DNA from: Terriglobia bacterium
Lineage (GTDB): Bacteria; Acidobacteriota; Terriglobia; JAIQFV01
Length of the DNA stretch: 64,000 nt
Direction of reading: 5' to 3'
NCBI GenBank assembly: GCA_020072965.1
Contig: JAIQFY010000031.1
Location: 44,571-108,570, forward strand
A program made the position numbers and the translations under genes. The notes under the pieces are model-generated. The model worked only from the letters and a program-made list of their open reading frames with translations. It was not told the DNA's origin and searched no databases. Numbering within the stretch: the stretch's first letter is position 1; each line of letters opens with the position of its first letter. Below, piece by piece: positions 26,236-35,264 of the stretch.

Positions 26236-27606
26236 GTGAAATACGACGCCATTGTGATTGGATCCGGACAGGGAGGAAACCCCCTTTCGCATAATCTTGC
26301 AGACCGCGGATTCAACGTAGCCCTCATCGAAAAGGCCTACCTTGGTGGAACCTGCATCAATACCGGGTGTACGCCCACCAAGACCATGGTTCATAGTGCC
26401 CAGGTAGCCCATTACGCTCGCAACGCTGAGCGCTGGGGAGTCCGAGCCGCAAATGTCGCGGTGGACTTGGCCGCCGTTGTGGCGCGAAAAAACAAGGTCG
26501 TCCAGTCCTTTCGCGAGGGACAGCAACGCCGCGTCGACGCTCGCAAGACCCTGCGCCTGCATCGGGGGGAAGCTCGCTTCATTGCCCCGCACCAACTTCA
26601 AGTGAATGATGAGGTGCTCGAAGGCGAAAGGATTTTTATAAACACAGGTACGCGGACCAACCTTCCTCGGCTCCCGGGCCTGGAGACGGTTGATTACCTG
26701 ACCAACGCAAGCATCATGGAGCTGAGAGAATTGCCAGAACATTTGCTGGTGCTTGGCGGCGGATACATTGGTTTGGAGTTTGGACAGATGTTTCGCCGCT
26801 TCGGCTGCCGTGTGACCGTCATCCACCGCGGGGGCCAGATTCTCCCTCGCGAGGATGGCGACGTTACCGCAGAGCTTCAAAAGGCCCTCGAAGCCGAAGG
26901 CATCACATTTCTGCTGAATGCCAACTCAACCCGCGTGGAGAAAAAAGGGACCCAAATTCATTTGACCGTCGAGTCCGGAAATTCAACGAGGGAGTTGATT
27001 GGCTCACATCTTCTCGTGGCCGTTGGACGAAAGCCGAACAGCGACCAGCTCAATCTGGATAAGGCAGGAGTCGAAACCGACAAGGACGGCTTTATTAAAA
27101 CAAACAGCCGCCTGGAGACGAATGCTCCCGGCATCTGGGCTCTGGGTGACGTCAAGGGGGGTCCTGCATTCACCCATATTTCGTACAACGATTTTCAAAT
27201 CATCTACGGAAATCTGGTGGAAGGGAAAAACCTGACTATCGACAATCGCCTGGTGCCTTATTCCGTTTTCACCGACCCGCAGCTCGGGGGGGTTGGCATG
27301 ACCGAGAAGGAGGCGAGGAAAAAAGGATACCGGTTGAAAATCGGAAAGATCCCCATGAGCTACGTGGCCCGGGCCATTGAACGTGACGAAACCGCCGGCC
27401 TCATGAAACTTGTTGTCGACGCTTCCAATGACCAGATTCTGGGAGCCTCCATGTTGGCCGTGGAAGGAGGAGAACTCGTCCAGATCATCGGCACGGTCAT
27501 GCGCGCCGGACTGCCCTACACGTTCTTGAAAGGGGCCGTCTATATTCATCCGACCCTCGCTGAGGGCTTCTTCGCCTTGATGGAGGATGTGAAGCCGGTG
27601 GACTGA
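26236..27606 (+). CDS. MerA-like class I flavoprotein disulfide oxidoreductase
   Basis: A 456-residue FAD/NAD(P) enzyme. It starts MKYDAIVIGSGQGGNPLSHNLADRGF, with the redox-active disulfide in GGTCINTGCTPTKTM (Cys40, Cys45), NAD motif VLGGGYIGLEFGQMFRR and FAD motif GIWALGDVKGGPAFTHISYNDFQI. The C-terminal HPTLAEGF holds the His-Glu pair of the family. There is no N-terminal heavy-metal-binding domain and no C-terminal CysCys pair, so it is not a classical mercuric reductase; it belongs with uncharacterised Mer-like/dihydrolipoamide dehydrogenase-like enzymes. Start is GTG at 26236 with GGGAGG upstream. No mer genes are adjacent. Confidence 0.85.
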   Translation: MKYDAIVIGSGQGGNPLSHNLADRGFNVALIEKAYLGGTCINTGCTPTKTMVHSAQVAHYARNAERWGVRAANVAVDLAAVVARKNKVVQSFREGQQRRVDARKTLRLHRGEARFIAPHQLQVNDEVLEGERIFINTGTRTNLPRLPGLETVDYLTNASIMELRELPEHLLVLGGGYIGLEFGQMFRRFGCRVTVIHRGGQILPREDGDVTAELQKALEAEGITFLLNANSTRVEKKGTQIHLTVESGNSTRELIGSHLLVAVGRKPNSDQLNLDKAGVETDKDGFIKTNSRLETNAPGIWALGDVKGGPAFTHISYNDFQIIYGNLVEGKNLTIDNRLVPYSVFTDPQLGGVGMTEKEARKKGYRLKIGKIPMSYVARAIERDETAGLMKLVVDASNDQILGASMLAVEGGELVQIIGTVMRAGLPYTFLKGAVYIHPTLAEGFFALMEDVKPVD

Positions 27607-27651
27607 TACGAACACCATTGAAAATGTTACAAAATCGTGCATGTTTCAGCG

Positions 27652-27682
27652 CAGGGGCGTCCGCTGAGGCGGACGCCCCTAC
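27652..27682. repeat. REP-like palindrome (AGGGGCGTCCGC arms)
   Basis: AGGGGCGTCCGC and GCGGACGCCCCT flank three bases. The palindrome lies between the MerA-like and VOC genes. Related GC-rich palindromes occur at 40949, 42686 and 51506. Confidence 0.65.
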
Positions 27683-27746
27683 AGCGAACAATCCACCATT
27701 GCCCGATTTAACTCTGTTTCCAGCGTTTGTATTTGCTTTGGAGCCC

Positions 27747-28145
27747 ATGGACAGGAGAGGGCAGTTCCGATTTTCCTTCTTTACGCGAGATTACGAGGCC
27801 ACGGTTGCATTTTATCGTGATGGGCTGGAGTTTCCCGTGCTCGAGTCCTGGGACCGCAGTCCCGATGACCGCGGGATTCTCTTCGGCGCCGCCTCGGGGA
27901 TCATCGAAATACTTACATTCCCCCGGAGCGGTCACGCCTCCCACCTTTTCGACGATCGGCCGCCCCAAGGTGCGTTCATGGTCATCGAGGTCGACGACCT
28001 GGAGGATCGGTACCGCCGGGCGGTCGAGAAGGGCCTCACCATCAAACAGAAGCTTACCGACCAGGAGTGGGGACACAGAACCTTCTGTCTTTCCGACCCC
28101 AATGGGCTTACCGTTTACTTCTTCAAGGTGATTGGCGAGGATTAG
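27747..28145 (+). CDS. Single-domain VOC family protein
   Basis: A 132-residue glyoxalase/bleomycin-resistance fold protein: RFSFFTRDYEATVAFYRDGLEFPVLESWD, then ASGIIEILTFPRSG, and VIEVDDLEDRYRRAVEKGLTI...RTFCLSDPNGLTVYFFKV. The second half has a Glu near EILTF for metal binding. Such small proteins form metal-dependent dimers; substrate unknown. The open frame extends upstream to 27618 but passes through a REP-like palindrome (27652-27682), so the ATG at 27747 is preferred. It follows the MerA-like gene by 140 bp. Confidence 0.78.
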   Translation: MDRRGQFRFSFFTRDYEATVAFYRDGLEFPVLESWDRSPDDRGILFGAASGIIEILTFPRSGHASHLFDDRPPQGAFMVIEVDDLEDRYRRAVEKGLTIKQKLTDQEWGHRTFCLSDPNGLTVYFFKVIGED

Positions 28146-28209
28146 CAGACGACGCTTGGAGTCCTTATGGTCTTTGCCTCAGGCTAAGAGCTCGCGGTCT
28201 GGATGCTGA

Positions 28210-28272
28210 AGCCAGAAGCCGGAAGCCGGAAGTCGGAGACCAGAAGTCAGAGGTCGGAAGTCGGAAGTCGGA
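28210..28272. repeat. AGTCAGAAGTC-type low-complexity repeat
   Basis: Degenerate tandem CCAGAAGCCGGAAGCCGGAA / AGTCGGAAGTCGGA units. Irregular spacing and no spacers of constant length. Confidence 0.6.
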
Positions 28273-28341
28273 TAGAAACCCCCAATTCCGTGGCGTCAAT
28301 TCCTATCGAGGATGATCAAATATAGTGACACTCGTCGTCCC

Positions 28342-28449
28342 ATTAATGCTGAGTTGGACACGCCCGCCACGGCGGGATCACGGCTACCAAACCATAGCAC
28401 TTCGAGAGATACTGTCATTCGTCACTATTCTCTATCATCTTCAGTAAGT
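28342..28449. repeat. Dispersed non-coding element, copy 2
   Basis: It matches 6046-6229 in order: TGAGTTG.ACA, CGCCCGCCACGGCGGG, ATCACGGCTACC, then CGTCACTAT.CTCTATCAT.TTCAGTAAG. Flanking ATAGTGAC and internal GTCACTAT suggest a MITE-like or REP-like unit. Confidence 0.6.
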
Positions 28450-28612
28450 GCGGGTCATCCTTCTGACTCCAGAACTCAGCCGCCCCAGTGGACACCCCTG
28501 CCGCGAAGACTCAACCCACACCGCAGAAAACTCCAATTGCATCGTTCGGATTAGCTCCGAGGTCGATCTTTGGGTAGAATAGGATCTCTTGTCACAGACG
28601 CATTTCGAGGAC

Positions 28613-28729
28613 TTCGAAGTCAGAAGTCAGAAGTCAGATGTCAGAGATCAGACGCCAAAAGCGCGATTGAACCCGCGCTACTTGATTCATCTTTATTTAT
28701 CTGGCTTCTGACTTCCGATTTCTGACTTC
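28613..28729. repeat. AGTCAGAAGTC-type low-complexity inverted repeat
   Basis: Left arm 28613-28652 and right arm 28701-28729 are complementary in style, ending 42 bp upstream of the second GH63-like gene, the same relation as the repeat before the first one. Confidence 0.65.
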
Positions 28730-28770
28730 GTTTGAAACAAGCCAAATCCCTGATTCGAAGGAAACAGACC

Positions 28771-31410
28771 ATGACTCAAGAAGACCTCCGGCTCGACGCG
28801 TCCCGCGATCACAAAGCCCATTGGAAACGGTGGGGACCCTATTTGAGTGAACGGGCGTGGGGAACAGTGCGCGAAGACTATAGTTCTCATGGAACCGCAT
28901 GGGAGAATTTTCCTCATGACCATGCCCGGATCCGGGCTTATCGCTGGAACGAGGACGGATTGGCGGGAATCTGTGATCGCCATCAATACATTTGCTTTGC
29001 GCTGACCCTGTGGAATGGCCGTGATCCTTTTCTCAAGGAGCGCCTCTTCGGCCTGACAGGCAACGAAGGCAATCATGGTGAAGATGTGAAGGAGTATTAC
29101 TTTTATCTCGACTCCACCCCCACGCATTCTTACATGCGCTGTCTCTATAAGTACCCGCAAGCCGAATTTCCATATGCGCGTCTAATTGAGGAAAACCGTC
29201 GGCGAGGACGAAACGACCTGGAGTTTGAATTGATCGACACGGGGGTTTTCGACGACGACCGCTATTTTGACGTCTTTGTCGAATATGCCAAGGCCACGGC
29301 TGAAGACATCCTGATCCGGATTGAAGCGATCAATCGCGGCCCTGACCCCGCACCGTTGTACCTGTTGCCGACGCTATGGTTTCGAAATACCTGGTCATGG
29401 GGATTTGGGGAAAGACGCCCTCGAATGCAGCAGGGAGGGAGGATTGAAGGCTTTCCGGTGATTGAGATGGATCATTCTTACTACGGTCACCGCAGACTGA
29501 TCTGTGAAGGAACACCTCAACTGCTTTTCACTGAAAACGAAACCAATTTTCAGCGGCTTTGTAATTTGGAAAACTCCTCCCTCTTTGTCAAGGATGGCAT
29601 CAATGACTTTGTGGTCCGTAACGTCAAGACGGCGGTCAATCCTGAAGGAATCGGATCTAAGGCCGCGGCCTTTTATCCTCTGCGAATTGAGCCCGGGGCG
29701 ACCGTCTCCATACGCCTTCGCTTCACGCCGGATCCACCTTACTCGCCACCCTTCGGCGCGGAATTTGACGCCCTTATTGCCCAAAGAAAAGTAGAGGCGG
29801 ATGAGTTTTTCGCTCAACTGGCTCCGCGCGCGCTTTCAGACGATGCCCGGCGGGTCCAGAGGCAAGCCTTCGCAGGGATGTTGTGGGGAAAGCAATTCTA
29901 TCATTACGAGGTCAGCCGATGGCTCAAGGGCGACCCCGCAGGTCCGGAGCCTCCACCTGAGCGGCTGAAAGGGAGGAACCGTGACTGGACCCACCTGTAT
30001 AACGGCGATGTGATTTCCATGCCCGACAAGTGGGAGTATCCCTGGTATGCCGCCTGGGATCTGGCTTTCCACTGCATCCCTTTGGCCCTCATGGATTGTG
30101 ATTTCGCGAAAGAGCAGTTGGTTCTCTTGCTCCGCGAATGGTACATGCATCCCAACGGTCAGATCCCCGCCTATGAGTGGGCCCTGGGAGATGTCAACCC
30201 GCCCGTCCATGCATGGGCCGCCTGGCGCGTCTATAAGATCGATAAGAAAAGACGCGGCGTGGCAGATGTCCGGTTCCTGGAAAGGGTTTTTCATAAGCTG
30301 CTGCTCAACTTCACCTGGTGGGTCAACCGGAAGGATGCTCAGGGGAGGAACGTTTTCCAGGGGGGATTCCTCGGTCTCGACAACATCGGAGTGTTCGACC
30401 GGAGCGCCCCGCTTCCCACAGGAGGACACATCGAGCAATCCGACGCCACCAGTTGGATGGGGATGTACTGCCTGAACATGCTGGCCATTGCACTGGAACT
30501 GGCGAGAAAGGATAATGCCTATGAAGACGTCGCCAGCAAATTTTTTGAACACTTTGTCTACATTTGCAACGCGATGAACAACCTTGGGGGCAAGGACATT
30601 GAACTCTGGGACGAACAGGATGGCTTCTATTACGATGTCCTGCACCTCGACGACGGGAAACGTTTCCCAATCCGGCTGCGCTCCATGGTTGGACTGATTC
30701 CCCTGTTCGCCGTTGAAACCCTCGATTCCGAAATCGTCGACAAACTGCCCGGCTTCAAGCGGCGCATGCAATGGTTCATTGAAAATCGGCCCGATCTCAG
30801 CGATAACATTGAAACCCAATCTTCCTCCCGTGGCTTTCGGCGCTTTCTGTCCCTCGTCAATCGTCACCGTCTGCGGCGGGTTCTTAGGTATATGCTCGAT
30901 GAAGGGGAGTTCCTCTCTCCTCACGGAATCCGAGCCCTGTCCCGCTATCACCACAGTCATCCCTACACATTGCATATCAATCAAATGGAATACCGGGTGG
31001 ACTATGAGCCCGCGGAATCAGCGACGGTTCTCTTTGGCGGGAATTCAAACTGGCGTGGCCCCGTCTGGTTCCCTCTCAATTTTCTTATTATTGAATCTCT
31101 TCAAAAGTTTCACCACTATCTGGGGGACGAATATAAAGTCGAATTCCCCACGGGCTCGGGGCGGATGATGAACCTGTGGCAGGTTACCACTCAGATCTCC
31201 CGTCGCCTCACCCACATTTTTCTGCGGGGTCCCGACGGGCGCAGACCTGCCTACGGGGGCACTGAGAAATTTCAAACGGATCCGCACTGGAAAGATTTGA
31301 TTCTCTTCTACGAGTATTTTCATGGAGATAACGGAGCCGGCATCGGCGCCAGCCATCAGACCGGATGGACCGGCCTAGTGGCGAAACTGATCCAACAAAG
31401 CGGGGAATGA
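28771..31410 (+). CDS. GH63-type (MGH1-like) glucosidase, paralogue 2
   Basis: A 879-residue protein highly similar along its whole length to the product of 20069-22711 (for example [18 protein letters not shown] and [22 protein letters not shown] are identical or nearly so). It keeps the same candidate catalytic positions: the Asp in WDLAFH and the Glu in [20 protein letters not shown]. No signal peptide, so probably a cytoplasmic alpha-glucosidase. The ATG at 28771 has GAAGGAAAC upstream; the 13-codon upstream extension is rejected by comparison with the paralogue, which starts [15 protein letters not shown] against [15 protein letters not shown] here. The pair probably arose by duplication and may differ in substrate. 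Confidence 0.87.
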   Translation: MTQEDLRLDASRDHKAHWKRWGPYLSERAWGTVREDYSSHGTAWENFPHDHARIRAYRWNEDGLAGICDRHQYICFALTLWNGRDPFLKERLFGLTGNEGNHGEDVKEYYFYLDSTPTHSYMRCLYKYPQAEFPYARLIEENRRRGRNDLEFELIDTGVFDDDRYFDVFVEYAKATAEDILIRIEAINRGPDPAPLYLLPTLWFRNTWSWGFGERRPRMQQGGRIEGFPVIEMDHSYYGHRRLICEGTPQLLFTENETNFQRLCNLENSSLFVKDGINDFVVRNVKTAVNPEGIGSKAAAFYPLRIEPGATVSIRLRFTPDPPYSPPFGAEFDALIAQRKVEADEFFAQLAPRALSDDARRVQRQAFAGMLWGKQFYHYEVSRWLKGDPAGPEPPPERLKGRNRDWTHLYNGDVISMPDKWEYPWYAAWDLAFHCIPLALMDCDFAKEQLVLLLREWYMHPNGQIPAYEWALGDVNPPVHAWAAWRVYKIDKKRRGVADVRFLERVFHKLLLNFTWWVNRKDAQGRNVFQGGFLGLDNIGVFDRSAPLPTGGHIEQSDATSWMGMYCLNMLAIALELARKDNAYEDVASKFFEHFVYICNAMNNLGGKDIELWDEQDGFYYDVLHLDDGKRFPIRLRSMVGLIPLFAVETLDSEIVDKLPGFKRRMQWFIENRPDLSDNIETQSSSRGFRRFLSLVNRHRLRRVLRYMLDEGEFLSPHGIRALSRYHHSHPYTLHINQMEYRVDYEPAESATVLFGGNSNWRGPVWFPLNFLIIESLQKFHHYLGDEYKVEFPTGSGRMMNLWQVTTQISRRLTHIFLRGPDGRRPAYGGTEKFQTDPHWKDLILFYEYFHGDNGAGIGASHQTGWTGLVAKLIQQSGE

Positions 31411-31416
31411 AGAGGA

Positions 31417-31450
31417 GGTGTCAGTGGTCAGTGATCAGTTACCAGTTCGA
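31417..31450. repeat. Low-complexity CAGTGGTCAGTGATCAGTT repeat
   Basis: A short run just after the stop of the second GH63-like gene, equivalent in position to the repeat at 22718-22754 after the first. Confidence 0.5.
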
Positions 31451-31643
31451 GGTTCACAGATATCACACTTTTGCGGTTTTTGCGGTTTGGAATTCCATCC
31501 TCAAGATCATGGATGAATAGATTGTCTGCAGGAGCACCTCCGCTAATGCGGCTCACATTTAGGTTGATGGTTGGGTAGTCTCATCCGGACGAAGACATTC
31601 GTGTGTCGTATATCTTGGCCAGCAAATCGAGGGTCGGCTGACA

Positions 31644-33929
31644 TCATATGTGAGAACCAAAACACCCTTCACCGCTGTCGCCCCAATGCCATTCTTGTAA
31701 TTCTTCAACCAGTTCTTTGACATTCAAATAGTCCGTTACAAAGGCTTTCCTAAGCAAGCTCGCCGGAACAAATTCATCATACTTCTGAAGTTGCGGCGCT
31801 TCTTCGGCGCTGACCAAACTCTCTGGATCAATCCCCCTTTGCGCAAGTAGAAGAATGTTCTTATACAAGTCCGTGACTCTTTCTTTCCTCAGCTCGAAAG
31901 TCATGAAGTACGGGGATTGTCCTGAAATGCTACTTATTCCCAATGATTCTTTGCAATGAACCTTAAGAAATCTCTCGAGTGTGCGATAACCGATTGTCCC
32001 CATCCATGGGAAGATGCAATAAGTATCTCCACCCAAAGGAAGCATGTTCTTGGAGTCAAGATCCAGGTTTCGGGCGAGATGGCGCGCCTCGGAAAGCCGC
32101 TTCTTGGCTCCCTTTTGTAAATACGAATAGTCATTATCGTCGAACAGGATCTGCCTCATTTTCTTCAGTATTTTGCTGTGGATATTCCCGATTCCACCAC
32201 CGCTCCAATATGTAGTCACTTTGCCTTTAACCTGTTTGGCAAACACTGTCTTACGCCTTAAGTCAATCTCAACAACCTCCCAGGTTCTACCTGCGAGCCC
32301 AAAACGTTCGCCTGGTGGTGGAGGGCTAATGATGCTACCAATTTCGCTGGATTCCTCCCTGACAGTGAACTCTTCATTGTCTGGAAAGACGGCATAGAAA
32401 TGGAAGTTCCTTACTATTCGCTCTCCCGACAATCCGATGATCAGCCCGCCTTCATCAGTTCTTTGAATATGGTCCATTCCGATAAGGTGTAATAGTAACT
32501 CCTTAAAATCTCCCCTTGTTATTTGGTCAAACGGGGAGAGACTTAAAACTCGCTCTTCAAGGGATAGCGGGCTAAGCTCTCCCGCACTGGCTAGAATGCT
32601 CATTGTCTGATGATACAAAAGACTGAATGGGAGCTGCACACCGGGTATTGGCTCAATCCACCGCTCGGTTAAGTAAAGTTCAATCGTTGCAATGCACTGA
32701 AGAAGCTGCCATGGCAACTGAGCAGGAAGCAATTGCTTTCCGGAGGGCTCTTCTTTCGAACAAACAAACCACATTTCAGAAGGGTTGCCCCGCCTGCCGG
32801 ATCGCCCCAACCTTTGCACAAAGCTGGAAACAGAGTGCGGAGCATTCAATTGGATGATGCGATCTAACTGACCGACATCGATCCCCAATTCGAGTGTAAC
32901 GGTAGCCGCGGTAACAGTGGGACGGTCGGGTTCGCGCATCGCCAGCTCTGCAGCCTCTCTCAAGGGAGCGGAGATACTCCCGTGATGCACAAAATAAATA
33001 TCAGGTAATCCATTCACATCTGCAAGTCGTCGTAAATTCCCGATAATCGATTCCGTTTCACCGCGACTATTTGCAAAGATGAGACACTTTCTGCCCTTGC
33101 TGTGTTCAAAAATATAACCGTGGTAAGGGTCTGTTTCAGATAGGTCACCATCTCTGACCTCCGGATTTCCGCCCTGTGTGTTCGGAGAATCAATGTAATG
33201 CCCTCTCTGCGGGCTATCCTCCGGAGGCAAATAAAAATGCTCCAGGGTGAGGCGGATCTTACGCTCTACACCATCGATTTTCGGCGTGAGGACAGCTCTT
33301 GAAGTGCCTGACCCTAACCAATGTTCAGCCAGACCGTAATCTCCTAAGGTAGCCGACAGCCCAATTCTCCTCGGCTGCTCACGGATGAATTTCGACAAAC
33401 GAAGCAATTGACAGAGAACTTGACGACCGCGATCCGAACTCATGAGGGCATGAACCTCGTCGATAATCACAAACCTCAAATCGCCAAACATTCGAACGAG
33501 GTCAACGGCTCTGTTGATCAATAAGCTCTCCAGTGATTCCGGAGTGATCTGTAGGACTCCCATCGGTTGCTTGAGCAATTTGTGTTTTTGACTCGGAGAC
33601 ACATCTCCATGCCATGCCCAAACAGGGATGTTTGCCTCTTTCAAAAGATCATTCAGCCGAAGAAACTGGTCATTGATGAGTGCCTTGAGTGGACCAATAT
33701 AGAGAACACCGATCGTGTTGGCAGGATTCTCTTGGAGTAGGGTCAGAACGGGCAAAAAAGCGGCTTCTGTTTTCCCAGAAGCGGTACCTGTGGCAAGCAA
33801 CAGATGAGCATCCGTTTCGAAGACAACCCGACAAGCCTCAACCTGAATGGCGTGCAATTCAGTCCATTGATGATTGTAAATGTACTCTTGTATGAAGGGG
33901 GCCAACCGATCAAAAGCCTGTTCGCTCAC
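31644..33929 (-). CDS. sngC: Shango SngC: Lhr/BrxHI-like DEVH-box helicase
   Basis: A 761-residue superfamily 2 helicase of the Lhr-like group. Motif I is ATGTASGKT (residues 46-54), motif II DEVH (157-160), motif III SATLG, motif V LELGIDVGQLD, motif VI QRLGRSGRRG. A long C-terminal part follows (WEVVEIDLRRKTVFAKQVKGK, as in Lhr-type helicases). It is the helicase component of Shango, thought to act on phage DNA with the BrxD-like ATPase. Start is GTG at 33929, overlapping the TGA of sngB by four bases (GTGA), so translation is coupled. The gene is last of a minus-strand operon running from the K+ channel at 39.8 kb. Confidence 0.85.
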   Translation of the reverse strand: MSEQAFDRLAPFIQEYIYNHQWTELHAIQVEACRVVFETDAHLLLATGTASGKTEAAFLPVLTLLQENPANTIGVLYIGPLKALINDQFLRLNDLLKEANIPVWAWHGDVSPSQKHKLLKQPMGVLQITPESLESLLINRAVDLVRMFGDLRFVIIDEVHALMSSDRGRQVLCQLLRLSKFIREQPRRIGLSATLGDYGLAEHWLGSGTSRAVLTPKIDGVERKIRLTLEHFYLPPEDSPQRGHYIDSPNTQGGNPEVRDGDLSETDPYHGYIFEHSKGRKCLIFANSRGETESIIGNLRRLADVNGLPDIYFVHHGSISAPLREAAELAMREPDRPTVTAATVTLELGIDVGQLDRIIQLNAPHSVSSFVQRLGRSGRRGNPSEMWFVCSKEEPSGKQLLPAQLPWQLLQCIATIELYLTERWIEPIPGVQLPFSLLYHQTMSILASAGELSPLSLEERVLSLSPFDQITRGDFKELLLHLIGMDHIQRTDEGGLIIGLSGERIVRNFHFYAVFPDNEEFTVREESSEIGSIISPPPPGERFGLAGRTWEVVEIDLRRKTVFAKQVKGKVTTYWSGGGIGNIHSKILKKMRQILFDDNDYSYLQKGAKKRLSEARHLARNLDLDSKNMLPLGGDTYCIFPWMGTIGYRTLERFLKVHCKESLGISSISGQSPYFMTFELRKERVTDLYKNILLLAQRGIDPESLVSAEEAPQLQKYDEFVPASLLRKAFVTDYLNVKELVEELQEWHWGDSGEGCFGSHI

Positions 33930-35254
33930 ACGCTGAACTCCGCGACTTTATCGCTTTCATCAATGTCTGGATCTTTGGATACATTTGTTGGTTTGAAGTC
34001 AGAACCATGAATGAGTTGTGAAAAGGTAATGTTCTGGTTCTGCCGAAGGATATTCAGAATAGCAATGAAGTCCCGCACGACTTCACGCGGTGTGAGCAAT
34101 GTTCCCGCTCCAAGTCGATTGGTAACCTCCTGCATAAAATCTTGAAGCATTTGGGGGGACAGTTGGTTTTGGTAGGCATAATGGGCAGCGTGCACATTGG
34201 CCAATCTTGTCAACAGAACAAAGATTTCCTCGCTTGTTAACGTCTGGAGCCGAAGGAGAGGACCCGAGTTGTCTCGAAGGCCCTCCCTCGCAAATCGGCT
34301 CTCCGCCAACCTGGATCGAATCGCCTCATAGCTATATAAGCCACGGCGTGGGTCTTCAACAAATTGATTGGTGCCCCCTAACAACAGCCCAAGATGCTCT
34401 GCCTTGCCTTCCATCGCATCGTTGAAAATGGTTAATAATTTCTCATAATTGTTTTCACGAGAAACGGAATGGGTAATCTTGTACAAATTTACCCCTTCGT
34501 CTATGAGCACAAGAAATCCCTTATATCCAACGTCAGAGATGAACTTGGCCAATAGCTTTACATAATCATACCAATTATCATCGTCCACGATCACCCGTAC
34601 ACCCAACTCTGATTTTGCTTCCGTTTTAGTAGAATATTCGCCTCTCAGCCACCGCAAGGCTCCACTCTTCATTGCATCGTTACTCTCACGATAACCGCGC
34701 CAATATGCTGTAAGTACGGAAGCAAAATCGAAACCATGGACCATTCCCTCCATGTTATTAATGGTCTCCAGAATCCCTTGTTCTACTGCCTCATTAAATC
34801 CAGGATCACTTGGGCGCTTTCCAGATTCTTTAACGACCTTTGCTTGAATATTTCCGATCCAATGTTCCAGGACTGGTGCGAGCGCCCCTCCATCTGGTCG
34901 TGCTTTAGTCGCTATATTACGGAGCAGTTCCCGATAGGTTGCCACTGCCTGGCCGTCGGTACCAGCCAACCTACGCTCAGGGGACAAATCAACATCGCTC
35001 ACAACGAAATCCCGTTCCATGGCGTAGTTGCGTAAAAGCTGCAAAAGGAAACTCTTGCCAGAGCCGTAACGCCCTACAATGAACCGAAACGAAGCTCCCC
35101 CCTCAGCAATATTTTCCAAGTCCTGCAAGAGAGCTCCGATTTCATCTTTTCTGCCTACCGCAATGTGCTCAAGGCCAACCCTTGGCACGACACCAGCCGC
35201 AAGCGAATTTAGAAGTGCTGTAGATATCCGCTTGGGGATCTTAAAAGTGGTCAT
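33926..35254 (-). CDS. sngB: Shango SngB: BrxD-like P-loop ATPase (DUF2791)
   Basis: A 442-residue ATPase of the BrxD/DUF2791 type. Walker A is GRYGSGKSF (residues about 61-69) inside FRFIVGRYGSGKSFLLQLLRN; Walker B is GFLVLIDEGVNLYKI (about 246-260). The segment HIAVGRKDEIGALLQDLENIAEGGASFRFIVG is typical of the family. BrxD-like ATPases occur in BREX type 2 and in Shango; here the partners are TerB-domain and helicase proteins, which means Shango. ATG at 35254 with GAGGT seven bases upstream; the TTG two codons earlier is rejected. It starts 10 bp after the sngA stop and overlaps sngC by four bases. Confidence 0.88.
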   Translation of the reverse strand: MTTFKIPKRISTALLNSLAAGVVPRVGLEHIAVGRKDEIGALLQDLENIAEGGASFRFIVGRYGSGKSFLLQLLRNYAMERDFVVSDVDLSPERRLAGTDGQAVATYRELLRNIATKARPDGGALAPVLEHWIGNIQAKVVKESGKRPSDPGFNEAVEQGILETINNMEGMVHGFDFASVLTAYWRGYRESNDAMKSGALRWLRGEYSTKTEAKSELGVRVIVDDDNWYDYVKLLAKFISDVGYKGFLVLIDEGVNLYKITHSVSRENNYEKLLTIFNDAMEGKAEHLGLLLGGTNQFVEDPRRGLYSYEAIRSRLAESRFAREGLRDNSGPLLRLQTLTSEEIFVLLTRLANVHAAHYAYQNQLSPQMLQDFMQEVTNRLGAGTLLTPREVVRDFIAILNILRQNQNITFSQLIHGSDFKPTNVSKDPDIDESDKVAEFSV

Positions 35255-35264
35255 TGACAATACC

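Larger units (their letters stand above)
28146..28770. other. Gene-free repeat-rich stretch
   Basis: This 625-bp region holds the AGTCAGAAGTC repeats (28210-28272, 28613-28652, 28701-28729) and the second copy of a dispersed element (28342-28449), which is itself enclosed by ATAGTGAC (from 28323) and GTCACTAT. No gene is supported. Confidence 0.6.

Noticed and set aside
26236..27606. True mercuric reductase (MerA)
   Set aside because: No heavy-metal-binding N-terminal domain, no C-terminal vicinal cysteines and no mer operon genes.
29836..30984. 382-residue minus-strand frame opposite the second GH63-like gene
   Set aside because: Antisense shadow; a matching shadow exists opposite the first paralogue for the same codon-bias reason.
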